A stretch of DNA of 64,000 nucleotides from Cricetomys ansorgei. Its lineage: Eukaryota; Chordata; Mammalia; Rodentia; Nesomyidae. Position numbers and translations under genes: made by a program. A model generated the notes under the pieces. That model was given only the letters and a program-made list of their open reading frames with translations, made no database searches and had not been told where the DNA came from. The stretch's first letter is position 1, and each line of letters begins with the position of its first letter. Shown here piece by piece: positions 24,120 through 35,545 of this stretch. The stretch covers positions 1 through 64,000 of the forward strand of contig JAMJFZ010002894.1 of NCBI GenBank assembly GCA_026225945.1, in the 5' to 3' direction.

Positions 24120-24732
24120 TCAGGCAAAATCTAAATTCTGTGTTTTCTATCCTGATTTCTTTCGTTGATGAATCTTAGATTTTTTTCAGTCCTTTCCTGT
24201 AGATCGCATTTTCGTAACAAACCAATCTCCGAAAAGAGAGTACCCATCTTAGAAAGTTTAGATGCAGAGAATTTACACAGAAACTACTTATAAAGATGAA
24301 TGTTTTGTATAATAACACTTTCAAAATATGATCACTATAAAATATTTTCTCATTTTCCCAAAGTGATGGTAATCAGAAAAAATAAATCAGATGGTAATCA
24401 GAAACAAAACAAAACAAAACCCACACCTTTCACTCACAGCCAGTGATGAACAGTGCAGGTTTTAGAGAGCTTGGGGTCAAGGGCAGCAGGACACACACAT
24501 GACCTTGGTGGCCAGCACCTGCATCCATAGACCCTACTTCTCAGGTCTGAGTCATCATCTGAGATTATTAGGAGGCACTTTTTCTATGGTCCAATTTAAA
24601 TATAAATGAAGGTAAGTGCTTGGGAAGTCCTTATTTCTGATATGAAGCAGATTTAAGGTTTAAAAAAATCTGCCTACATGTCAAAGACACTGATGTTTAC
24701 GTAAGAGGAAAATGGAACTCAAGAGTCCCGCA
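24120..24732. other. Single-copy DNA with a short internal repeat
   Basis: No gene. 'gatggtaatcagaaa' occurs twice, at about 24365 and 24391, followed by a short (AAAAC)n run. Confidence 0.4.
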
Positions 24733-25085
24733 TGAGGGCTGGGGAGATGGCTCAGCAGGTAAGAATGCTTCTAGGGAACTCTCATGACTTGTCTATTTGT
24801 GGAATTCATGTGTAAAGTCTGACGCAGTGTTGTCTGTTCACTGACCAGCCATCCTGGAATGTACAACATGGCAGAAGCAACAAGAGAGAGTGTCTCAGTG
24901 ACATGGAAGCAGAGAATAGACTCGCCAGGTTGTCCTCTGACCTCTACATGTACTCAGTGAAGCATGCATGTGCATGCACATGTACACACACACGTACACA
25001 CATGCATACACACGTACACACACACACATGCACACACACACGTACACACATATGCAAGCTAATAATAATAAAATAAATTTTAAAA
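24733..25085 (+). mobile_element. B3 (B2-superfamily) SINE with (CA)n-rich tail
   Basis: Begins with the tRNA-like head 'gggctggggagatggctcag' and passes through 'gttgtcctctgacctctac', then a long (CA)n/(CACG) tail at about 24975-25048 and an A-rich end 'aataataataaaataaattt'. The middle, around 24790-24890, is poorly conserved. Peptides read through the tail are His/Thr repeats and not genes. Confidence 0.82.
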
Positions 25086-25368
25086 TGAGTGCCACTTTGA
25101 TCAGAAGAGAAGTAGGATACTTCTTTTGTCACCAAAATGCAATGCTTTTCCAACATGAAATGACTTCCTTTTCAGGCTCCAACTGCATGCTTTCTGATCA
25201 GGAAAGTCAGCTATCTTTGGGAAATACTCTTTGAAGCCAAAGAGATGTAATGGCATCTAAAAATCCTCACCAAAATGTTTCAGTACAGAGTTAATTCAAA
25301 AAAATGACCTTCTTTTAGAAACAGATTACCTAAGCAAAGAGGTCTTTCTTTTTCCCCCAAATCTTATC

Positions 25369-25408
25369 TCATCTATCTGTCTGTCTGTCTGCCTGCCTAC
25401 CTATCTTC

Positions 25409-25461
<53 letters not shown>

Positions 25462-25468
25462 ATCTATC
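25369..25468 (+). repeat. (TCTG)n(TCTA)n tetranucleotide microsatellite
   Basis: TCTG/CCTG units pass into about 15 TCTA units. As with the compound repeat at 23.8 kb, it sits on the tail side of a reversed B1 and inside that insertion's flanking duplication. Confidence 0.95.
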
Positions 25469-25604
25469 TTGGTTTTGTGAGACAGGGTCTTATTAAGTAG
25501 CTTTGGCTGTTCTGAAACTCACTATGTACATCAGGCTAGCCACAAACTCACAGAGATCTGCCTGCTTCTTCCTCTGAAACACTGGGATTAAAGGTGTGTG
25601 CTAG
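25469..25604 (-). mobile_element. B1 SINE with microsatellite tail
   Basis: Reversed B1: 'ggttttgtgagacagggtct', 'ctttggctgttctgaaactc', 'cactgggattaaaggtgtgt'. Near-matching flanks 'agaggtcttt' (25338-25347) and 'agaggttcttt' (25605-25615) look like the target duplication, differing by one base insertion. Confidence 0.9.
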
Positions 25605-25615
25605 AGAGGTTCTTT

Positions 25616-28036
25616 ACACAGTGAACTAAGTAAGTAGATAGAAATTCTAATAATTTCCTAGGAAGAATTTTGCCAGCATGAGATAGTAGGAAATAGGAAA
25701 GTCTTTGTCTTTGACTATATTATTATAAGGCCTCTGGACACCAGTAGTCACTTTATTTTGGAAATTTTCAGTGAAATGAGCCAACAAAACTCTGCTCATT
25801 CATAGCACAGATTTTCTTAGTTTACAAATTCAACACCACAGCCCATTAACCAAGGACAAATTTTAGAGGTCAAATGAAGGTCAAAGGGGTGAAACAAGGA
25901 TATGAACAAAAACACACAGAGACACAGGCACACTCTTGCCATGACTTGTGGGCACATAATCTAACTTAATGGGATACATTAAATTTGAAAAAAAGACAAA
26001 TAGAATATATCTTACCCATAACTAATGCTCTAAAAAGTTTAAATATTTATTAAGGAATGAGTGATGTTGATGAGAAAGTACTTTATATACAATAAGGCCC
26101 TTTGTTTTAGAAGCTGGTAGATATGGATGGAATACCAATTTCTTAATTTCTGGGCATCAATCACATTTATCTGCTAGATTGTTGGATGGATACAGTATTT
26201 TAAGATTCTATGCATCTCTAATACCTAAGGCAGGCATGTGGTAACGGCTCCGAGGGAGCAGCAAGGGTTCCTGACTTACATGTTGGTAGAAATGGCCATC
26301 TGCTCTATTTAGAAGGAAGAGAGGAACGGGCAGTCTGTTATATCAGAAATAAATCTGTTACTGGTGCTCAGAATTACCAGGCTTCTTCAGCATGGCCCCA
26401 GGAAATCGTTTTGATGTTAGTCTTGATTCTGGAAGCCAAATCAATTGCCAAAAGTTAGAAAATGATGAAGGTATACGGTGGAGATGTAGTTTAACTAATG
26501 ATATTTTCCAAAATCTGAAGGAATTTCAAAAAGCATTTATTTAAAGTGGTACCTGATCTACAATCACCGATCAATGCCTTCCACTCCTAACCCAACAATT
26601 TCAATATGCAGGTGTCTGTATTGTCATACTTGTTTTACTGCCCTGCTCTGTGGCTAGCTGGACATGCACATTTTCACTCTGGCACAATGACAGCCTCATC
26701 CTGCACACAGTCAGCACTCAGAAAGGATTCATTGAATACCTGGGTATATTTACTCTTGATGTGCATGGGACAATTCCTAAGATTAAAATTCCCAGTCACC
26801 CCCAAAGAAACTTTGTTTTCTTGCTTAGAATATTTCCCCCGTGTTTTCCATTAATCTAACATTTTGAAGGTCAAATCTTTAGCCTCATTAGTTTTCTTGA
26901 CAACAAAATGACTGGAACCTTTTCACTTGAGGACGACCAAAATTTACCAATGGAAATTCTCTCCTTGTTGACTTCATAGGGCAGCCACTTGACATTAAAC
27001 AGCCTTCTTGGTGCCATTATTTAAAAAAGAAAGTGACAGTAGTTTCTCCAGATAGGATTTCTTGTTTTAAAATGACATGGTGTTGGTGAATAATAGCAGA
27101 AAATCTCCAAACAGTTTGATAATGATTGCTAACTCCAGTCCTTTGCATGCGGCCAGGCTTAAAAGAAATAGTTGAAAAGCAAGTAACAATGTCTATACTC
27201 TTTCTTCCTACAAAACACAACAAAACAAAAACCTCTTGACCAGCTATAATAGAAATGCACAGGATCATCAATACCTAATGATTTGCATACACGTGTCCTG
27301 TCTTATGGCTACACCCACGTAAAGAAAATGAGTCTGGGTCCCCATTTAGCTCACGTCCACCGTTTCTGAAATACAGACGAATGAGTGACACTGAGCAAAC
27401 TGTGTTTTGTCTGGTCTCATTCTGTGCAAAACAACAAGTGCGGCATGCTATTTAATTATCTAGAAAGTGACTATTAATAATGGCAGGGTGTGAGGAAACT
27501 TCAACATTTCTTTTCTGAGTGCGTCAAGTCAAGCATGGTGACTCACGTTAGAGCCGTGCATTGTTCAGCTGTATTTCAATGCGCCTTGAGTTTATCCTGC
27601 TCTATAGAGCACATGCTAATTATTTAAAGAATGGAAGTTGTCACTTCAATCAGAATCTTTGTTCTTAGTCTCACAGTGGAGATTATTGTCAGTCAGGAAA
27701 CCAACCACAGCTCTTGGGTTACTTCCATGGTGAGCTCCTGAACTCACATCTCTCTCTCCGTCTCTGACCCTCTGCTCTTCTCTCTCCATGTCTACTGAGT
27801 TTCTAGTGCTCTGTTTTCTGAGAAGGCTCCCCTGCTCTTTCACCATCCTACATACAGCTCTTGCCTCCAGCATCTTCTCAAAATGAGTACAGCACAGGAC
27901 CTGTATTTTGTTTTCATTCCAGCCCAGTACACTTTTCCCAAAATATATCATTTTTAATAGTCTCCTTAGGGACATACCATATTGTAGAGGAATATTTAAT
28001 CATTTGATCCAGCAACATGGCTGCTCTAGGAAAGGA
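25616..28036. other. Single-copy DNA, no gene seen
   Basis: About 2.4 kb with no recognised SINE, LINE or LTR. The section around 27280-27640 is repeat-free with ordinary complexity and could be conserved non-coding DNA, but only comparison can tell. Confidence 0.4.
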
Positions 28037-28158
28037 TCACATCTGAAAGGCCTGTGTGTTAGCTAGGAAGGGATCAAATCCAAGGGTCTATATGAAGAAA
28101 TCATATCCAGGGATCTATATGAAGGGATCATGTTCAGAGGCCTGTGTGATCTGGATGG
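28037..28158 (+). repeat. Four-copy minisatellite, about 27-bp unit
   Basis: Degenerate units begin 'tcacatctgaaaggcctgtg', 'tcaaatccaagggtctatat', 'tcatatccagggatctatat' and 'tcatgttcagaggcctgtgt'. The two central units are exactly 27 bp; the first is 37 bp with an extra segment. First and last resemble each other most, suggesting expansion from within. Confidence 0.85.
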
Positions 28159-28159
28159 A

Positions 28160-28610
28160 ATGTAAAAAGAATGTTAGTACACACCTTTAATCCCAGTATT
28201 CAGTAGCCAGTGGTGGCGTATGCCTTTAAAAGCAAGGCAGGAAGCAGAGCTCAGAAGGAGTCAGTGCAGTATGAAGCAAGCAGAAGCAGTTTGCACTAGT
28301 CAGCTTGGAGAGGAGTTTGACCCAGAACACTGAGTGAGTTGAACCAGAAGAGTCAGCATTCAACAGGAGCAAATCAGAGTGGCTCAGTCAGCAGTAAGTC
28401 TTGGAGGTTGATTAGATTGTAGGGAGGCTTAAACATCCTAGATTGTACGAAGACTGAGGACAAAGCCTTCTGGTTCTAGGCTTAACTGTTTTAGATTGTA
28501 TGAAGGTTGAAATGCTCCAGGGCTCCAGGACTAGGACCAGTGACTGAATTAGTCAAAGAATAAATGGCATTTTGCCCTGACTCTATGGTTACACCATATC
28601 TTTTATTTTA
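28160..28610 (+). mobile_element. Composite rodent medium-reiterated repeat with B1-like head (family uncertain)
   Basis: Starts with two partial B1-like 5' ends ('cacacctttaatcccagtat' and 'gtggtggcgtatgcctttaa'), then a body rich in 'agtcagtgcagtatgaag', 'gagtcagcattcaacagg' and 'agattgta(t/c)gaag' repeats. It resembles rodent RMER-type composite repeats, but I cannot name the family. The tandem repeat just upstream may be part of the same element. Confidence 0.38.
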
Positions 28611-29218
28611 TTAAAAACTTTTATGCGTAAAAGAAAAGAGCTAATTGTAATTGGTAAATTCAATTGAATGTGGCATATGCTTAGTAGAATGGAGATGTAA
28701 CAAAAGACACAGCACAATCTTTATTTACTAAGGCATTCAAAACCATATCCATGCTTTATAGGAATGAATGCAATGGAGTAGTGAAAAGTCCAAAAGAAAG
28801 CCCCACCGCACAAGCACCCGATTTTTGGAAAGCCAAGGGCTAGTGCCCTGTGTTTGGAGTCTGTTATCACCACAGCCTGCACCCCCATCTTCTACAGCAA
28901 CCCCATTTCCCCCTTTCTCCACAGAGCTCAGCACTGCTGGTGACATGGCTAGTTTGCTCATGCTTGTCTCTTTTGCTTGGGTAAACCCATATGAGGGAGG
29001 GCAGTGACCACTTTGCTGGCGATTTTTCCAGCAAGAATTAGTTGCATTAATGCATGAGGGATTAGCTTCACCCCATGATACCCAGTGGTCATGATTAAAG
29101 GGTCAGATTTTAATCCAGTTTAGTAGTTTGCCATCAAAAGGCACAATTAAGGTAAATATATTAAGGGGATGGACTGAAGTTAAGTATCAGTGAGTGCTTC
29201 CCACATGTCTGAGTTATG
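28611..29218. other. Single-copy DNA, no gene seen
   Basis: No gene or repeat recognised. The 74- and 79-codon frames on opposite strands overlap each other and have no family resemblance. Confidence 0.4.
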
Positions 29219-29320
29219 TGTGCATGTGTGTGTGAGGGTGCATGTGTATCAAAGAAGAGGGAGACAGAGAGAGAGACAGAGAGGAAGGGGAGAGGAAGAG
29301 GGAGGGGAAGAGAGAGAGTT
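29219..29320 (+). repeat. (TG)n then (GA)n low-complexity tract
   Basis: GT-rich followed by a purine-only run of 'gagaga' and 'ggaag' units. No function inferred. Confidence 0.85.
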
Positions 29321-29687
29321 TGAAATAATCATTCCCAGTCATACTGAGCTTCCTAAATCTTAACAATAATCCTAGGTAAAGTAAACTACTTAGAAGTGTT
29401 CAGGCCCCAAAGCCCTGTGTAAATTTAAACTAGCTATTCGATAATCTTTAGGTTCTGGTGCAGAAGGCATTTGATGCTTAAGAGCTTCGACTCATGCAGA
29501 GGACCACATTATCTAACGGAAATTTAATCAGGCCATGTGCAAAGAGTGAGGATGCTGAAAACCATTGTGGAATATGGCCCAGACATGGAGGCCAACCACC
29601 TGAGTCTTGGGAGTGTCACGGAGTTTTCAAGGTTAGACAGCTTTTCTAGTCACTGGGAAGCCAGATGCTACTCTGGGTGTGTAGTAT

Positions 29688-30340
29688 GCTGGCTACTTTT
29701 AGTTGTAAACTTGACACAATCTAGAATCGTCTGACATCATCCCTCAACGAGGGCTCCCTGGTGCCTCAACAACCAAGTTGACCTGTTGGTAAGTCTATAG
29801 CAGCCATTCTCAACCCGTGGGTTACAATCCCTTTGGGTGTTAGATGGCCCTTTCACAGGGGTCGCCTAAGACACCTGCATATCAGATATTACATTACGAT
29901 TCATAACAGTAGCAAAATAACAGTCATGAAGTAACAATGAAAACAATTTTATGGTTGGAGGTCACCATAACATGAGGAACTGTATTAAAGGGTCACAGCA
30001 TTAGGAAGGTTGAGAACCACTGCTCGATGGGAAATTGCCCTCGATTCTGTTCACTGATATGGAAGGACTTGCCTGTTGTGGGTGGCACCATTCCCTGGTT
30101 AGGGACCTGGATGGTATGAAAGTAGAGAAAGCTAGCTAAAGAGTAACAGGCATGTAGGCATTCATTCTCCCTCTGCTCTTGACTGTGAACTTGACTGGAT
30201 GTTTCAAGTTCCTGCTGCTTTGCTTTCCCAATGATGACAGACTGTAACCTGGAACTATGAACTAAATACACGTTTCCTCCTAAATACACGTTTGTCAGAG
30301 TATTTCACCAGAGCGACAAGAAAGAAAACTGTACACTACA
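29688..30340 (+). mobile_element. MaLR-type LTR interrupted by URR1
   Basis: Starts 'tgctggctacttttagttgt' and resumes after the URR1 with 'ttgcctgttgtgggtggcac', ending in the usual 'gtcagagtatttcaccagag' block. Removing the 222-bp URR1 leaves about 431 bp, matching the 430-bp LTR of the same family at 61905. A small direct repeat of 'taaatacacgttt' near 30264-30293 duplicates part of the polyadenylation region. No internal region follows, so it behaves as a solo LTR. Confidence 0.82.
29801..30022. mobile_element. URR1 hAT-Charlie DNA transposon, nested
   Basis: Terminal inverted repeats are visible: 'cagccattctcaacc' at the left and 'ggttgagaaccactg' at the right. The interior has 'cctgcatatcagatattaca', 'cgattcataacagtagcaaa' and 'tattaaagggtcacagcatt'. 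The flanking octamers 'gtctatag' and 'ctcgatgg' match at five of eight places, a plausible decayed 8-bp target duplication typical of hAT elements. Confidence 0.93.
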
Positions 30341-30585
30341 CATACATCCTAACAAACCAAACCCCTTTCCAGGGAAAATAAATTAGTAGAGGATGGAATT
30401 GAATCTTAATAATCTATCTACATAATATATCCATTTAAAAAGTTAATAAAATTAAGTTCACCTATGGGAGAGTAAAGCTGTCAATATCTAAGCCAGGCAG
30501 GACCCAGACTAGAGAAACTGATTTAACATAAGCTTCTGTGGACATCACACTCTCTGGTTCTCACAACGTTGTGTGTGTGAACTGA

Positions 30586-30680
30586 ATGAGATATGGGAAT
30601 GCAGTTCAGTAGGAGAGTGCTTGCCTGGCATGCACGAGGCACCATTTTTCATTCTGCACCACAAGAAAAGATGATGACTG
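30586..30680 (+). mobile_element. ID-like SINE
   Basis: Contains 'gagagtgcttgcctggcatg' and 'cacgaggcaccattt', then an ending like 'ctgcaccacaagaaaag', the typical ID body and tail. The A box is degraded to 'tgcagttcagtagg'. Confidence 0.68.
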
Positions 30681-31240
30681 AACAGAAAACTGGCAGCCTT
30701 TAATCCCACTCTAAAACTCAAGGATGGACCCATAAATGGATGTTTTTAATGGCTCCTCAAAGTATTCATGTGAACAGACAGTTGACAATCTCCAGGGTAG
30801 GGGTAGGGGTAAATGAGAAGTCAGACTAGGCGCTTTACACATTGGATGGGATGTCCTTCAGACAAAAAGAAACGGTCTATAAAGTGGCATATAAACGGGG
30901 ATGCCAGAGTAAGCACCCGCAGGCTTACAAGCAGCGCGGTCTGTCCCATCTACCTGAAATATCCTCAGTCTGGATATCTGGTCCTCAGAATGTCTTGTGG
31001 GGAGAATGGGGGACAACGGAAAGGGAGGTGCGTAGTATGGATGTGTATACACACTGATAATTTGTGTTCCCTTGAAAATGAAGGCCATACAAGTAATACA
31101 GTTTTGTCATTTCTAGGTTTATTAGGCAGGGATAACGATAGACAGAGCAACCCCAGCCTAGTTCTCATGTGGAATAGATGGCACTTCTCAATTTTATGGC
31201 CGTTATTATATTCTTCAATGTAGTAATGATTTTTTCTAAA
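30681..31240. other. Single-copy DNA, no gene seen
   Basis: A 136-codon open frame on the plus strand at 30813-31223 overlaps several others on both strands and has no recognisable domain. It is treated as chance. Confidence 0.4.
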
Positions 31241-31582
31241 TGTATAAACACGTGCGATAAAACACCACAACAAAGACAATTTATAGAAGAATTTATTTTG
31301 GGATTATGGTTCCAGAGAGTTAGGGTCCATAACAGTGGGGATAGCAAGCAACAGAAATGGCAGTTCAAGCTGGAAGCTGAGCGCTCACATATCAATCCAC
31401 AAGCAAAAAACAGAGAACATATAGGAATAGTACATGACTCTTGAATCCTCAAAGCCCACTCTCAGTGATTCACTTTTCCCAGCAAGACCACACCTCCTAA
31501 TCCTCCCCAAAGAGCCCCCAACTAAGAACCAAGTATTTAAATGCCTGTCACTCATGGCACACATCTCATTCAGACCACCACA
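31241..31582 (-). mobile_element. MaLR (ORR1/MT-like) solo LTR
   Basis: Reverse complement shows the LTR plan: a 5' end with 'gtggtctgaatgagatgtg', then 'aggaggtgtggtcttgctgg', 'gagtgggctttgaggattc', 'ccaaaataaattcttctata' (polyadenylation region) and 'tgtggtgttttatcgcacg'. The length of about 342 bp fits the group. No internal region is attached. No clear target duplication was found. Confidence 0.85.
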
Positions 31583-32802
31583 GGCAATCATTTTTACAAT
31601 CCTTCTTGTTCAGAAAGCTTAGATAAATGCATGTGATTTGAAAGGCTATTGACTGACGGCATCTGTGTTCACCCCTGACTCACAGGTAGTGAACGATCAG
31701 TTTCCCACACAAATTCAAAGCAAATAAAACTTATGGGATAGACTTGAGCTACTGCTACATATTGGCCATCCATATATCAGTTTGGGAAAATCAGAGAAAA
31801 TGTGTGTGTGTGTTGTCATGCGCATCAAGGAAGTAGCCTCTCTAGGGTTCACTTTATCTGATTCTAGGTTTAGTCTTGGGGCAGTGGGGGAAGAAATGCA
31901 TTTGTAGTAGAATGCAGGTGAGCAACAGATCTGTCTGGATAAGGGGAACAAAGAGCAGCAGAAAGCAAGCTGTGTTCTGTTCCTGGCACTTGTGGGGACT
32001 CACGACCTCCCTTGGTTCCCATCTGTCTCCACATGGATAGGATGCTACAGGAGTGGCTGAGCGGTTTCACTGTACCTAAGAATCCTTGGCTTACTAACAA
32101 TGAGATTTCTGGCTTCCTTCCAGAATCTCTGACTTCAGTGCGCCCCCCCCTCCACCGCAACAAACACAACCAGGATTCTGTAGCTGCCTCCAGCGAGTCT
32201 TACCCAGTCTTTGGAGGCAGTGGCCCCAAAGTCATTTTAACTGGCAGACACAACTCTTTTGCTACATTTCTGTGAGGCTTTAACTCAGAGCATTAAGGTA
32301 TATGTCCATCAAATTCTTCATTACATTCAGAAACAAGATAAAGGCAGAAATATGAACTACCCAGGAGGCATTTCTTTTCTCTCTTTGCTAAGTAGTTTCC
32401 AACTTTAAAGAAAATTTCAAATTCCATTTTGTTGAATTACAAGCACTTTATGGCACACAGCGAAAGAACTAAGCTTCCATTTGCCAGGAATTTGAAAAGA
32501 GGGAGCAATAGAACGTAAGTTCCTCTTTGTAGCTAAAAATAGATACACTGTAAGTGCTTTCCCTTTGTAAAATGAGCTTTGAGGGGATCCAGCCCTACTT
32601 TTAAATCTCATTTTCCTGTGCCACACAGTGACTCTTCATGAAACCTGATTAATCATAACAGAAATTACACAAACGTCTCCCTTTTGGTGAGAAGGAGGAA
32701 ACACATATTTGAGAACATTGAAAGAACACTGTAATATATTGAGTACGGGGTGTCAAACATTATACTAGATCTTTTCAAATGTTACTTAAGCACATCTTTT
32801 TC
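31583..32802. other. Single-copy DNA, no gene seen
   Basis: No repeat family recognised. A short (TG)n lies at about 31800-31812 and an 8-base C run near 32143. Confidence 0.4.
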
Positions 32803-32880
32803 TGGAGGGAGTGCAGGAAGCCACAGACTGACATTCTAGGCAAGTATACTACCACTGAGCTACACCTCCATCTTTAAACA
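32803..32880 (-). mobile_element. ID-like SINE fragment
   Basis: The reverse complement carries 'gaggtgtagctcagtggtag' (A box region) and 'tacttgcctagaatgtc'. The B box is not clear. The following (GT)n is not obviously its tail, since it lies on the head side. Confidence 0.58.
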
Positions 32881-32898
32881 TTTCTTATGTATATTTGG

Positions 32899-32902
32899 TG
32901 TG

Positions 32903-32933
<31 letters not shown>

Positions 32934-32968
32934 TGTGTGTGTGTGGTGTGTGTGTGTGTGTGTGTGTC
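32899..32968 (+). repeat. Interrupted (GT)n microsatellite
   Basis: Three GT runs separated by single extra G bases ('gtggtg'). A microsatellite with fixed interruptions. Confidence 0.95.
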
Positions 32969-34109
32969 CAAGCACTCCCCCTCCCCTAGGTTGCTGCTTG
33001 CCAGGGTGTTTATCATATCAACAGGAATGAGACTAGGAAAGTCCCTATCTATACACATACGTATCACCAGTTTACCCGGAATTGAGCATTCATGATGTGA
33101 ATTTGAATGCTCTAAGTTGTTTTTTTTAAAATTTATTCTAAGGATTTTACTTGTTTATGATTGACTTGTAATCAAGGAGACTCTTCCCCAACGAGCAGAC
33201 ATCAACTAAAATCAAGACGGTTAATGATAGAGCATATTACACATCCCACCAGCCAATTATAAGTCTAAGAATGAAGAGAGTTTCTGTACTCACAGGTCAT
33301 AAAAATAGGACAGATTATCCTATTATGTCTATGTACCTTATGAAAATTATTAAGGCAGGCCGCAGGGTTTCCATGCAACTGAGTAGCAGAGCTAAACTGG
33401 AACATGCTAAATGCAGAGGGACAATACCATTTGCAAAAGTTTTCCAAATGCCAGCCTCTTTACCAGTCAAGAAGTTAATTATTTACCACATAGACAAGTC
33501 AGCACGACAGAAAAAAAAAATGTGGGCGGCCGTGGGTTTTGATTATCTCCAGAGGTGGTGATTATTTGCAGCAGTCTCCCATTCACTTCCATGCTAATTA
33601 GTGGCTTTTATCTTCATTGAAGAATCTGTTTCCTTTGTTTAGTTCAGCAAAGCAGCTTACATCATAAGCAGCTAAGTAGACAAACTCCATCCCTGATCAC
33701 AAGAGGAACTTCTTGAGCATTGAGGAAAGACTACCAGTTTTTACCTGGTCTAAATCTGTAATTGTCAGACAGTGATTTCTTTTTTTTTCAAAATAGATTT
33801 AGTAATAGAAATTATCTGAGAATAAAACCTTCCAGCTTACTGTCTGTCTTACAAATTCTACAAGCCTCTGCTCCTTTGAGGTAGCTTTCAGATTCCTGGG
33901 CTTGTTGTCAACTCATTCCTACCTGATTCCAGTCCTTGCACCTAAAGAAAACAGATGTATTTTTCCACCCTAAACAGGGATGACTTTCATTAGATAACCT
34001 GTTCTAGTCCAACCATCTGAAATGGTAGCGTTACAGTTTCCTTTGGCCTACCCCTCATCTTGGTCAACTTTGCTGCTTTCTGTGGGAAGCTCTTCTATAA
34101 GTGATTATT
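32969..34109. other. Single-copy DNA, possible conserved non-coding block
   Basis: No gene or repeat recognised. The section 33550-33700 is dense in homeodomain-like and SOX-like words ('gctaattag', 'cctttgttt'); see findings. Confidence 0.4.
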
Positions 34110-34479
34110 TGCAGTGGTTCGAATAGGAATGGCCCTTAAGGCTTATATATTTGGATGCTTAGTCATCAGGGGCTAGCACTATTTGAGAAGGACTAGGAGG
34201 TGTGGCCTTGTTGGAGGTAGTATGTCACTGGGGGTGGGCTTTTTTCAAAGGCTCATGCGAGGTCCAGGTTTTTTTCTCTTCCTCTCTGCCTACAATAAGG
34301 ATGCATCTCTCAACTACTTCTCCAGCACCATGCCTGCCCGTCTGCTGCCATACTCCCCGCCATGATGATGATGGAATAAACCTCTGAACCTGTAAGCCAG
34401 CTCCAGTTAAATGCTTTCATTTATAAGAGTTGCCTTGGTCACGGTGTCTCTGCACAGCCATGGAACAGTGACTAAGACA
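34110..34479 (+). mobile_element. MaLR (ORR1/MT-like) solo LTR, full length
   Basis: Full 370-bp LTR: starts near 'tgcagtggttcgaatagg', passes 'aggaggtgtggccttgttgg', 'ctccagcaccatgcctgc', 'ccgccatgatgatgatggaa', 'taagccagctccagttaaat' and 'agagttgccttggtcacggt', and ends 'gtgactaagaca'. It was a retroelement promoter/terminator; no internal region or second LTR follows. No 5-bp target duplication could be matched. Confidence 0.93.
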
Positions 34480-35055
34480 CTGTTGGTTTTGTTATCTACT
34501 CAGTTTGATGACGTAAATGAAAATGACACTGGAAAAGGCAGGAGACTAAGACCGTTTATGCTTTTGTGTATTTGGAAGGTGGCGATGGCAAAATACTCAA
34601 CTCCATTCGTTTCTTTACTATGGGCCAAATATAAGTGATCCTGGCAAGGGAACAGGAACTTTAAACAGGTTTCCAATGTGGAAGTAGTGATATGCTAAGA
34701 ATACATTCCAAAGATATGACCTGATAGTTGAAAATAATTTTAGCTTATATACAATACTATCAACAGCAGTTAGAGATGCTGAAAAGAGCCTAAGATGTAT
34801 TTTAGCTTTGGGTCTGAAACATCTAACTCTCCAGTCTTGAATTAATCTTGTAATCAGCAGACTCTTTAGTATAGGTGTTGCTTTTTTTCTGTGAACTTCA
34901 TTTCATAGTTATTTAATGTAAAGATGTTTGGGGATTTATTGTTTTTAAGTGATTTAACTCCACGTGGTTTGTTCTTAATTACATTAAATGTGCCAATGTT
35001 TATTTTGTGGCTCACAAACTGACATATTTCTGGTGAACATCCCGCCTAGAAATAG
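34480..35055. other. AT-rich DNA, no gene seen
   Basis: No gene recognised. It may include a poorly preserved extension of the antisense L1 that follows. Confidence 0.35.
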
Positions 35056-35059
35056 TAGA

Positions 35060-35545
35060 CAGACTGCCATTGTTGAGGGAAGAGTTCTGTAAACATTAGG
35101 TTGTGCTGCCTGCCTGTGGAGTTTAATGTCTCTATGTTCTTTCTAACTTCTGTCTTGTCCTATTAATTAAGTGATTATATTAATCCCCAATACAATCATA
35201 TATATGTGTTTTGAGGATTGGTTGTTAGATGAATACATATTTAGGATTATTAACTTCCCTTGGGGAATTGTCCATGTCATTATTCTGCAATGCTAATGCT
35301 CGCTGGTACCTGTTAATAGTCTAATTCTGAAGTCTGTGTCCCCTGATGTGTATGTAACCAATCCAACTTTCGTTTTCATGTCATTTTCATGTCATCTCAT
35401 GACAGTTTCATGTCCTATGTGTTTGTATCCATCTACTCTTAACCTTTTTCTTTATATACAGAATGGATTTCATGTAGACAATTAATTTTTAATCGTTTTT
35501 TTCAATTAATGACCTACAAACATTTGGGTCTTTTATTTTAGTGGT
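35060..35545 (-). mobile_element. Ancient L1/HAL1 ORF2-like sequence
   Basis: The plus strand follows the complement of mammalian L1 ORF2 through several landmarks: 'gtctctatgttctttctaac', 'tatattaatccccaatacaa', 'tgtccatgtcattattctgc', 'taatagtctaattctgaagt', and 'tggatttcatgtagacaatt'. It is highly diverged with no open frame. L1M and HAL1 cannot be told apart by eye. Confidence 0.55.

Noticed and set aside
30813..31223. 136-codon plus-strand frame
   Set aside because: Overlaps comparable frames on the other strand and has no recognisable family, repeats or splice context.
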